Counted from the first letter of the stretch, positions 1 through 5,938 are shown. The stretch: 5,938 nucleotides of DNA from an uncultured Prevotellaceae bacterium (GCA_946187025.1 CAMHPM010000113.1:1-5938), one strand, 5' to 3'. Notes: a model not told the origin generated them from the letters alone. Program-made: numbers and translations.

Positions 1-103
1 AAATAAAAGTTGTGCAATATATGTAGCAAAGATGTTTACCGGACAGCAATAATATTTTTTACTGATATAAGTTTCGGAAGTTTTACTTACGTCCTTTATC
101 TCC

Positions 104-160
104 TTTTTAACTCCCTTTTAACTTCCCTTTAACTTCCCTTTAACTTCCCTTTAACTTTTA
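104..160. repeat. 11-bp tandem direct repeat array (TTTAACTTCCC)
   Basis: The unit TTTAACTTCCC occurs three times perfectly end to end, at 117-127, 128-138 and 139-149. A degenerate copy lies on the left (about 106-116, one base shorter in the C/T run) and a partial copy on the right (150-160, TTTAACTTTTA). One strand is almost pure pyrimidine apart from the AA in each unit. The array is non-coding and ends about 90 bp upstream of the -33 element of the next gene. The 11-bp period is close to one DNA helical turn, so a structural or regulatory role is possible. Replication slippage could change the copy number. Its function is unknown. Confidence 0.9.
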
Positions 161-168
161 TTTAAAGA

Positions 169-193
169 GAATATGATTCTTTTTAGCATATTC
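169..193. promoter_or_regulatory. Short inverted repeat, possible operator
   Basis: GAATATG (169-175) and CATATTC (187-193) are perfect reverse complements separated by 11 bp. The symmetry centre lies about 70 bp upstream of the -33 element at 249. A dimeric regulator could bind such a site. However, a 7-bp inverted repeat can arise by chance in AT-rich DNA, and nothing else in the window supports regulation here. Confidence 0.25.
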
Positions 194-248
194 AAATCAG
201 AACAGATTACTTTTTTTAACCAATGTAATACAAATAATGTTGCTATTT

Positions 249-280
249 TTTGGCTGAATGGCAAAACATCCGTAACTTTG
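249..280 (+). promoter_or_regulatory. Bacteroidetes-type promoter for the gene at 329
   Basis: A TTTG -33 element (249-252) and a TAACTTTG -7 element (273-280), matching TAnnTTTG, are separated by 20 bp. This is the arrangement known for the primary sigma factor of Bacteroides and relatives. Transcription should start a few bases after 280, leaving a leader of roughly 40 nt before the ATG. The leader is A-rich and lacks a Shine-Dalgarno sequence, as is usual in this phylum. A 6-bp inverted repeat (GGCAAA 260-265, TTTGCC 277-282) overlaps the -7 box but is probably chance. Confidence 0.8.
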
Positions 281-328
281 CCGACGAAATAAATAACAAT
301 ATTAACAACTCAAAAGAAAACACTGCGT

Positions 329-2389
329 ATGAAAAGACTTATTACTCCTGTCATCACGTTGGCCGTTGCAATGTTGGTTGCTATCGGAGCTAAGGCTCAG
401 ACTCCTACATTGAACAGCCTTAATGTAGTTGACAAACTGACCGTAAGCGTAGAACGCGATGCCAAAGAAGGGATTGCTTCGAACGTGAATGTAAATGTGG
501 AATCGGCGGTAGCCAAACTTAAAGGTACAATTGACAACACTTGTATCTATGTTGCACAATACGATGTTGCAAACGATGCCAAGCTACCTGAACTGACCAA
601 CCAGACAAATAATGAAGACCCCACAGCCGTGGGATGGTGGTTGACCGAAGTGTATGATGAAGAGCAGGAAGCCACGACCGGCGAATGTGCTGCAGCTCCA
701 TACGATGCCGCTACTGTGCTCTATATACGCGATTATAACATTGCAGGTGGTTCGTTCAATCTCAACGTAGGTCACAACCGCAAAAACGTAACATCGGGTA
801 GCACTTACTATGCATTGCTTTACATCGTGAGCGGCACCGATGCAGTCGAAGTGAAAGTAGAGGTAAAGATAAAGGGCGAAACAATCAGTACCATCACTCT
901 CACTGACTATTCCGTTAAGGACGTACTGGCAACCGACATTGATATCAACTACAACGGCAGCTACCGCTCCAAGACCATCGATGTCCCAGCCGATTCACTG
1001 CTTGGCCTGATGCCTGTACCCGACTGCTGCTTCACGGCTCAGTGGAACGAAGGAATACCAGAACTAGGGTTCTATGCACTTGAATCCGACGGAGTGCTTA
1101 CAAATAAAGCAACAGCCAACAACGGTGGCTACTGGCTCGACAAAAATGGATATGTATGCAATTGGGAATCGGGCAAATGTGCCCTGTTTGTAGAACCCGA
1201 CGACAGCCTCGGGCTCAACCTCTTACACGTAGGTATATATCCCGACTACTCACTTATCGACACCACCATCCAGGCCAAGCTATACCTTGTGGGTGAAGAA
1301 ATCTATACACTCAACATAAACCTCAGCATCCATCCACAAGTCACGATGAACGACTGCGAGGTTATCGACTCGCTCAAATATACCGTCGAAATCAAGACCT
1401 CGACTGCAGGTACCGGTGCATTCGTTCAGAGTGAAGATATGATTAACGTCATCGACCTCTCCGAACTCGTCGAAACAGAACTGGGACACGATGGCACATC
1501 GTTTATTGCCCTCAGCTACTTCCCAGGACGCGGATATCAGACCATGGCTGCAGCATATCAGATCAGTGTCAACTCGGGTATTGAGAATGCTCCATACATG
1601 GGTTATCAGATGATGGACCTCGACATGTTCGTAAAGCAGACGGGCGACGATTCGTTTGCACACATTGCATCGCCATTCAATCCGCTGCCTGTACTTACGC
1701 CGGGATATGCCATCGGATATGATGAAGGCCGACTCAGCTTCTGGCAGAAAGACGGTGTACGCAAGACCGGCGACTACTACACTGCAAAATTCATCATCTA
1801 CAACACCGATGCCGGCAAGCGCATCGACCTCGACCTCACCGTGGTATATGTTGACGAACTCAATCCAAGAGTCGATATCGTTGCTACACAAGACTTGACA
1901 TTGCCTAAGAGCAACCAGGCTGGCGAAGATTATGCTGTAACTGAATTTGACATCTCGGCCGTTGCAACTGCACTCGAATGCAACGATGTTAATGACATCA
2001 AGTGGATGGCATACAACGAACTGGGACAATTGCTCGGTACATTCACATTCGACGAAATCTACGGATACACATTCACCTCTGATGGTACACTCACAGAGTC
2101 GGAAAGCGAGCAGGCTGTATTCTCGATTGGATATAACGATGGCGAATTCCATACCTTTGTATCAAACGGAGAAAAAGACACTGATTACACAGCCTCTATC
2201 GTTGCATACTATGGAACAAAGGCCTACAAGTTCAACATCACTCTGAGCGACAATGCAACAGCAATCGACTGCATTCCTGCTATTAGGGTTGACAACAATG
2301 CTACGACCTACGACCTCTCCGGACGTGTTGTAAAGACTCCTGTCCGCGGACTTTACATTCAGAATGGTAAAAAAGTGCTGGTTAAGTGA
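329..2389 (+). CDS. Secreted multi-repeat protein, DUF4859-like, with sorting-tail-like C-terminus
   Basis: This is a 686-residue exported protein of unknown function. Residues 1-23 form a type I signal peptide (Lys/Arg start, hydrophobic core, cleavage after AKA), leaving Gln24 first; there is no lipobox. The rest appears to hold about four diverged beta-rich repeats: roughly 46-182, 212-335, 372-509 and 536-640. Each has an aromatic-rich first half and ends in a strand block of the type YTA-IVAYYGTKAYKFNITLS. The second repeat (FYALESDG, then GGYWLDKNGYVCNW) resembles DUF4859 domains as I remember them; this is from memory, not a search. The tail 658-686 (YDLSGRVV, then GLYIQNGKKVLVK) matches the C-terminal motif of many Prevotella secreted proteins, resembling a type IX sorting signal. 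No catalytic motif is recognisable. The start at 329 is supported by the signal peptide and by the promoter about 50 bp upstream. Third codon positions look less GC-rich than in the two downstream genes. A glycan-binding or surface-structural role is plausible because of the adjacent GH43 genes, but unproven. Confidence 0.85.
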   Translation: MKRLITPVITLAVAMLVAIGAKAQTPTLNSLNVVDKLTVSVERDAKEGIASNVNVNVESAVAKLKGTIDNTCIYVAQYDVANDAKLPELTNQTNNEDPTAVGWWLTEVYDEEQEATTGECAAAPYDAATVLYIRDYNIAGGSFNLNVGHNRKNVTSGSTYYALLYIVSGTDAVEVKVEVKIKGETISTITLTDYSVKDVLATDIDINYNGSYRSKTIDVPADSLLGLMPVPDCCFTAQWNEGIPELGFYALESDGVLTNKATANNGGYWLDKNGYVCNWESGKCALFVEPDDSLGLNLLHVGIYPDYSLIDTTIQAKLYLVGEEIYTLNINLSIHPQVTMNDCEVIDSLKYTVEIKTSTAGTGAFVQSEDMINVIDLSELVETELGHDGTSFIALSYFPGRGYQTMAAAYQISVNSGIENAPYMGYQMMDLDMFVKQTGDDSFAHIASPFNPLPVLTPGYAIGYDEGRLSFWQKDGVRKTGDYYTAKFIIYNTDAGKRIDLDLTVVYVDELNPRVDIVATQDLTLPKSNQAGEDYAVTEFDISAVATALECNDVNDIKWMAYNELGQLLGTFTFDEIYGYTFTSDGTLTESESEQAVFSIGYNDGEFHTFVSNGEKDTDYTASIVAYYGTKAYKFNITLSDNATAIDCIPAIRVDNNATTYDLSGRVVKTPVRGLYIQNGKKVLVK

Positions 2390-2429
2390 GAGCAAAGATA
2401 AAATTGCTTAAGCTTTGTCGAACGTGAAG

Positions 2430-2456
2430 CACCAAGACGGAGTCAAAGTCTTGGTG
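2430..2456 (+). other. Perfect 9-bp stem-loop in the 3' region
   Basis: CACCAAGAC (2430-2438) and GTCTTGGTG (2448-2456) pair perfectly around a 9-nt loop. No T-run follows, so this is not a classic terminator. It lies 40 nt after the stop codon of the upstream gene and about 75 nt before a true terminator. It would therefore sit in the 3' untranslated region of that transcript, where it could stabilise the mRNA. It could also be part of a small RNA. Confidence 0.6.
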
Positions 2457-2469
2457 AAATGATCTCAGA

Positions 2470-2503
2470 GTAAAAGCTGTTGGCAAAGCTGTCACACTTT
2501 TAC
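2470..2503 (+). repeat. 7-bp inverted repeat enclosing 8-bp direct repeats
   Basis: GTAAAAG (2470-2476) and CTTTTAC (2497-2503) are exact reverse complements with a 20-nt loop. Within and overlapping this, AAAGCTGT occurs twice (2473-2480 and 2485-2492), 12 bp apart. The long loop and AT-rich stem make it weak as a hairpin. It is recorded because it sits between the 9-bp stem-loop and the terminator, in the same untranslated stretch. Confidence 0.35.
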
Positions 2504-2530
2504 CTACACTACAAACCAAAACACACAGAA

Positions 2531-2566
2531 AGGGGTGCAACCATGCGTTGCATCCCTCTTTTATTT
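2531..2566 (+). terminator. Intrinsic terminator after the repeat protein gene
   Basis: The arms 2531-2541 (AGGGGTGCAAC) and 2547-2557 (GTTGCATCCCT) form an 11-bp stem with one G-T wobble and a 5-nt loop (CATGC). TCTTTTATTT follows. This is a strong Rho-independent terminator on the + strand. It ends transcription about 140-175 nt beyond the stop codon at 2389 and separates that gene from the GH43 pair. Confidence 0.88.
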
Positions 2567-2599
2567 CACAAAACATACGTGTGTTTGAAAAATGTTTCG

Positions 2600-2607
2600 T
2601 ATATTTG
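2600..2607 (+). promoter_or_regulatory. -7 promoter element (TATATTTG) for the GH43 pair
   Basis: TATATTTG matches the Bacteroidetes -7 consensus TAnnTTTG exactly and is followed by CATC, a common context. No TTTG lies at the usual 19-21 bp spacing; the nearest, 2584-2587, is only 12 bp away, so the -33 region is weak. Transcription would start near 2611-2615, about 15 nt before the ATG at 2628. The in-frame upstream ATG at 2592 would then be untranscribed, which helps fix the start of the next gene. A weak -33 may mean that an activator is needed. Confidence 0.65.
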
Positions 2608-2627
2608 CATCAACAAATCACAATACA

Positions 2628-4091
2628 ATGAAACATACCGCATTACTAATCGTTGCTATGTTCATGCTTCATGGCATTACGTCCGAGGCTCAGGTCAACT
2701 ATTGCCCCGACATCAACTGCACCCGTTGCAAGCTGATGCGAGCAGTGGATTATCAGTTCAATGCCCTGCGACTAGGCAGCATCGCCCTACCCTCCACCAT
2801 CGACGGCAAGTCGATGCAATGGGAGATGAGAGGCAACTCGCCACATATCTCGTTCGACGGACACACACTCCAAGTCACATCACTGCCCAAGGGCACCTAC
2901 ACCGAAGGCGGCACCCTGCTGTGCCATGCAGGCGACGAGACCGTGACGTTCCAGCTCACCATTGCTCCTGCCGACGAGATGTACGGCTACCTCTACTGCC
3001 ACATGGCCGGTACGAGCGAGAACACACTCTATGCCATCGGCACCAAGGCCGACCGCGGCGTGACCTTCCATCCACTGCTCGACAACCAACCCATCTACGA
3101 CCCAGAGGTGGTGGCACCAATAGAGGGCGGTGTGCGCGATGCATTCATCTATCGCGGACAGGACGGCAACTACCTCATGGTGACTACCGACATGAGCAAC
3201 CGCAAGTCGCGCTCGTGGTTCAACCACGGCATCGACCTCATGAAATCTAACGACCTCGTACACTGGACATCCACCTCGTTCGATTTCCGTCGCGGCAACG
3301 AAGTGTTTTCCGACCCACAGAGCAAAGACTGGTTTGCCGACTACACCAAAGTGAACCGAGTGTGGGCTCCGCAAGTCATCTGGGACAAAGACTATAACGA
3401 CGGCCAAGGCGGCTACCTCATCTACTACTCAATGCTCAGCACCAACCCTGGCGACGACCACGACCGCATCTACTACTCCTATGCCAACCGCGACTTCACC
3501 ACCCTGACCAAACCACAACTCCTCCACGACCGCGGCATTGCTATCATCGACTGCCACATCGACTGGAACGACTGCGACCGTCAGTATCACATCTTCTTCA
3601 AGAAGGAAGGTGTGGCAGGCATCGACCGTGGTATCTATAAGGCAGTGTTCGACCGCCTGCCCACAGGCCAGTGGCACGACATCCTCCACATCACCAACGA
3701 GGGCAAAAGCCAGGTGGAGGGACCAAGTGCCTTCCGTCTTATCGACGAAAACCGCTGGAAGGTGGCATACATCAACTATGGTGTGAATCCCAAGATATAC
3801 CGCGTATGCGAAGCCAACGCAACACTCGAGGCAATCGACAAAGGTCCCGAAATCGGTCGCGATGTCAACCCCCAGCACGGTTCGTTCATGACCGTCACCA
3901 AAGACGAGTACGATATGCTCGAGGCATGGTCGGCACTGAAGCTGAAGGTGCAAGCCATGGAACAAGATTCCAAACAAGCCAAAAGCAAGAAACTGAAGGA
4001 AGCCAAGGCAGCACTCGATGTGACTTTCGACACCGATGCAATACGTCAATTGCTGGCACTTTATACAAAGACATTGAAAACCATTAAATAA
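2628..4091 (+). CDS. Secreted GH43-like glycoside hydrolase with N-terminal Ig-like domain
   Basis: This 487-residue exported enzyme probably hydrolyses arabinofuranosyl, xylosyl or similar linkages in plant polysaccharides. Residues 1-21 are a type I signal peptide (cleavage after SEA, Gln22 first). I chose 2628 over the in-frame ATG at 2592 because it gives a clean signal peptide and the earlier ATG lies upstream of the -7 box. A cysteine cluster C26-x4-C31-x2-C34 follows. Residues about 50-115 resemble the atrophied bacterial Ig domain found before some GH43 modules. The five-bladed beta-propeller core spans about 117-430. Likely catalytic residues are Asp171 (base, in GGVRDAF), Asp308 (pKa modulator, in IIDCHID) and Glu364 (acid, in VEGPSAF); VWAPQVIWD at 245-253 is a typical blade motif. 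RDA in place of the usual RDP is slightly unusual. The tail 435-487 is lysine-rich, probably helical, and outside the usual family core. The gene lies 7 bp before another GH43 gene, so they are probably co-transcribed. Substrate cannot be decided from sequence alone. Confidence 0.88.
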   Translation: MKHTALLIVAMFMLHGITSEAQVNYCPDINCTRCKLMRAVDYQFNALRLGSIALPSTIDGKSMQWEMRGNSPHISFDGHTLQVTSLPKGTYTEGGTLLCHAGDETVTFQLTIAPADEMYGYLYCHMAGTSENTLYAIGTKADRGVTFHPLLDNQPIYDPEVVAPIEGGVRDAFIYRGQDGNYLMVTTDMSNRKSRSWFNHGIDLMKSNDLVHWTSTSFDFRRGNEVFSDPQSKDWFADYTKVNRVWAPQVIWDKDYNDGQGGYLIYYSMLSTNPGDDHDRIYYSYANRDFTTLTKPQLLHDRGIAIIDCHIDWNDCDRQYHIFFKKEGVAGIDRGIYKAVFDRLPTGQWHDILHITNEGKSQVEGPSAFRLIDENRWKVAYINYGVNPKIYRVCEANATLEAIDKGPEIGRDVNPQHGSFMTVTKDEYDMLEAWSALKLKVQAMEQDSKQAKSKKLKEAKAALDVTFDTDAIRQLLALYTKTLKTIK

Positions 4092-4098
4092 TCCTACA

Positions 4099-5938
4099 AT
4101 GAAATTCAAGTTACTATTTACGGCATTATGCTGTACCACATCACTTTCGTTAAGTGCCCAGGAAGCACCTGCATGGAACACTCCTGGCATTCTGAATCCA
4201 TTCATCCCTGGTTATTTTGCCGACCCTACGATACGTAAGTTCGGCGACACATTCTACATCTACGCCACCACCGATGGCACCGGGAACGGCTACGGGCCGG
4301 CACAGGTGTGGATGTCGAAAGACTTCGTAAACTGGCGCAATGTAGTCATGAACTGGCCTACTACCGAAGTGGTATGGGCTCCCGAAGTCATCCCCACCAC
4401 CGACGGCAAGTATCGCTATTACTATTGCACACCATGCCAGGTATATGTAGGCGAGAGCAACAGTCCAGTCGGTCCATGGACCAACATGCTCGGACGCCCC
4501 GACGCCGTGCTCATGCGCGACCGCTACTGCGACCCAATGGCCATCACCCTCGACCCGCAAGTCTTCACCGACGACGACGGGAGCCAGTATATGTTCGTAG
4601 GTACATGGGGCATCTACGACAACTCTGGATGCGGATGGGCACGCCTCGCACCCGACGGCAAGTCGTTCACCGACAAAGGGCTCGTGCCCAACACCCAGCT
4701 GAAAGACTTCTTCGAAGGACCATTCGTCTTCAAGAAAGACGGCACCTACTACTTCACCTACTCGTCGGGCAGCTGCCACGACGACACCTACCGCGTGCAA
4801 TACGCCACCAGCACCGTCAGCCCCATAGGTCCTTACGAATACAAGGGTTGTATCCTGAAATCGAACGAAGACGGCACCGTGCATGGTCCCGGCCACCACT
4901 CCATACTTGTCGATGGTGATGATTACTACATCGTCTATCACCGTCACAACAATCCCCACTCCGTCCACGGCTTCAACCGCCAGCTCTGTATCGACAAGAT
5001 CGAGTTCGATCAAAACGGTGACATCCTCCCCATCACTCCTACACATGCAGGTCTGCTGCCATCTTCTTTAATTAAGAAAGCCAAGAAGAACGCCGCCACG
5101 AACCTCGCCTATCAGGCACACGTCAGTGCTTCGTCAGTTTTGGGCGATGAGTTCAAGGCCGAATATGCCGTCGATGACAACAACGGTACACTGTGGCGCC
5201 CCAAGAACAACCAAGGCGAGTCGTGGATTCAGATAGACCTAGGCAAGCCCACACAGTTCAACCAAGTGTGGTTGCAGTTCGAATACCCCACATTCTTCTA
5301 TCAATACAAGATAGAGACCTCGGCCGATGCCACCACCTGGAACCTCTATGCCGACAAGACCCGTAACACCGACGCCGGCTCACCGATGATAGAAAAAGGC
5401 AACGTGAAGGCCCGCTACGTCCGCATCACCATCACCGACACACAGAAAAACGGCCACTTTGGCGCCCTATGGAACGTAAAAATCTACAACGCCACGAAGA
5501 AGAACGACCCTTCGGTCCTCCTTCCTTCGGCCGACGGCATCGACCTCGAGGCTGTGAACCGCGGCTATCCACGCCTCCACCTCAAAGACCTCAACCCCGA
5601 CGAGCGCACTAACTACCCCGGCGGACTGGTCATCGACATCAATGCCGATGACTATGCACAAGGTAAGGCAATCACGACCAAGACAGTGAAGAATCGTGCC
5701 GGCGGCCAGTTCACAACCGACGACCCGCTGCTCGTCGAGATAATCGACCGGAAATACGCCTTCTATTTCAATGGCAAGCAACACATCAGCAGTTCGTTCC
5801 CATGTCCGAAAAACTTCACCTACAACAGCGCCTACACCATCTCGGCATGGATATTCAACCCAGACATCTCGTCGCGCGAAACCGTAGCAGGCATTACCCC
5901 CGCCAGTGGCGACCTCACTGCCTTCGAGTTCAACCACA
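4099..5938 (+). CDS. Secreted GH43-like hydrolase with F5/8C and LamG-like domains (3' end cut by window)
   Basis: The frame is open from ATG 4099 to the window edge: 613 codons and no stop. Residues 1-20 are a type I signal peptide (cleavage after LSA, Gln21 first); the cysteines at 11-12 lack a lipobox. The GH43 propeller covers about 30-315. Catalytic candidates are Asp42 (base, in YFADPTI), Asp152 (pKa modulator, in LDPQVFTDDDG) and Glu206 (acid, in FEGPFVF). His266 in HGPGHHS matches the conserved propeller-centre histidine. VVWAPEV at 91-97 is also typical. Residues about 333-465 form an F5/8 type C (CBM32-like) domain, likely to bind galactose-type or other sugars. From about 483 a ConA-like LamG jellyroll begins (AFYFNGKQHISSSF, then YTISAWIFNP) and is cut off; roughly 100 or more residues may be missing. 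It is likely an arabinofuranosidase, xylosidase or galactosidase acting on side chains, secreted to the periplasm or surface. The gene follows the other GH43 gene after 7 bp, without its own promoter or Shine-Dalgarno sequence. GH43 assignment is firm; specificity is not. Confidence 0.92.
   Translation, partial: MKFKLLFTALCCTTSLSLSAQEAPAWNTPGILNPFIPGYFADPTIRKFGDTFYIYATTDGTGNGYGPAQVWMSKDFVNWRNVVMNWPTTEVVWAPEVIPTTDGKYRYYYCTPCQVYVGESNSPVGPWTNMLGRPDAVLMRDRYCDPMAITLDPQVFTDDDGSQYMFVGTWGIYDNSGCGWARLAPDGKSFTDKGLVPNTQLKDFFEGPFVFKKDGTYYFTYSSGSCHDDTYRVQYATSTVSPIGPYEYKGCILKSNEDGTVHGPGHHSILVDGDDYYIVYHRHNNPHSVHGFNRQLCIDKIEFDQNGDILPITPTHAGLLPSSLIKKAKKNAATNLAYQAHVSASSVLGDEFKAEYAVDDNNGTLWRPKNNQGESWIQIDLGKPTQFNQVWLQFEYPTFFYQYKIETSADATTWNLYADKTRNTDAGSPMIEKGNVKARYVRITITDTQKNGHFGALWNVKIYNATKKNDPSVLLPSADGIDLEAVNRGYPRLHLKDLNPDERTNYPGGLVIDINADDYAQGKAITTKTVKNRAGGQFTTDDPLLVEIIDRKYAFYFNGKQHISSSFPCPKNFTYNSAYTISAWIFNPDISSRETVAGITPASGDLTAFEFNH

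Larger units (their letters stand above)
1..248. other. AT-rich upstream intergenic region
   Basis: I see no credible gene in this stretch on either strand: reading frames are short and stops are frequent. Composition is much more AT-rich than in the three genes. It contains the 11-bp tandem array and a 7-bp inverted repeat, both listed separately. It probably forms the upstream regulatory region of the secreted protein gene starting at 329. Any gene to the left lies outside the window, and I cannot tell its orientation. I found no convincing terminator hairpin here. Confidence 0.6.

Noticed and set aside
104..160. Tandem repeats as a CRISPR array
   Set aside because: Units are 11 bp and directly adjacent, with no spacers and no cas genes nearby.
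260..282. GGCAAA / TTTGCC inverted repeat overlapping the -7 box
   Set aside because: Six-bp arms with an 11-bp gap are expected about once by chance in a region this size, and half of the match is the -7 consensus itself.
1280..2152. 290-codon open frame on the minus strand inside the repeat protein gene
   Set aside because: It lies wholly antisense to a gene with promoter, signal peptide and domain structure. Its translation is Cys/Val-rich, without recognisable domains, and it has no promoter of its own.
2393..2400. TATCTTTG (-7 consensus) on the minus strand at the end of the repeat protein gene, a possible antisense promoter
   Set aside because: No TTTG lies 19-21 bp upstream on that strand, and no gene follows it in that direction within reach. 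A single 8-bp match is weak.
2480..3250. 256-codon + strand open frame overlapping the terminator and the first GH43 gene
   Set aside because: It crosses the terminator and promoter and reads the GH43 gene in the wrong frame, giving an Arg/His-rich product typical of a shadow frame.
3429..4205. 258-codon minus-strand open frame spanning the junction of the two GH43 genes
   Set aside because: It is antisense to conserved GH43 sequence and to the next signal peptide, and has no domain or promoter evidence.
4150..5046. 298-codon minus-strand open frame opposite the second GH43 gene
   Set aside because: The + strand frame has all GH43 catalytic motifs. The antisense frame stays open because the + strand gene seldom uses TTA, CTA or TCA codons in that register.
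5467..5937. 156-codon minus-strand open frame at the right edge
   Set aside because: It mirrors the linker and LamG-like part of the second GH43 gene and has no independent support.

Overview
The window looks like chromosomal DNA from a gut-type member of the order Bacteroidales, most likely Prevotella or a close relative. The evidence is: promoters with a TAnnTTTG -7 box and no purine-rich ribosome binding sites; three consecutive secreted proteins, each with a type I signal peptide whose predicted mature N-terminus is Gln; and a C-terminal tail on the first protein (YDLSGRVV, then GLYIQNGKKVLVK) of the kind common on Prevotella secreted proteins. The genus is an inference; no RNA or marker gene is present.

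Layout, all genes on the + strand. Positions 1-328 are AT-rich and non-coding. They hold an array of 11-bp direct repeats (104-160), a small inverted repeat (169-193) and a good Bacteroidetes promoter (249-280). Positions 329-2389 encode a 686-residue secreted protein of unknown function, built from about four diverged beta-rich repeats resembling DUF4859-type domains. Positions 2390-2627 form a structured intergenic region with a perfect 9-bp hairpin, a second weaker inverted repeat, a strong intrinsic terminator (2531-2566) and a -7 box (2600-2607) for the next unit. Positions 2628-4091 encode a secreted GH43-like glycoside hydrolase with an N-terminal Ig-like domain. After only 7 bp, positions 4099-5938 encode a second, different secreted GH43-like enzyme carrying an F5/8 type C (CBM32-like) domain and the start of a LamG-like jellyroll. 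This gene runs off the right edge.

The two GH43 genes are probably one operon. They suit removal of arabinose, xylose or galactose residues from plant polysaccharide such as pectin or arabinoxylan. The first gene has its own promoter and terminator, so it is a neighbour rather than a co-transcribed member. Its repeats could be carbohydrate-binding or surface-structural, but the sequence does not prove this. No SusC/SusD pair, regulator, RNA gene, mobile element or CRISPR array is visible. The least explained items are the four-repeat protein, the 11-bp repeat array and the structured intergenic region.
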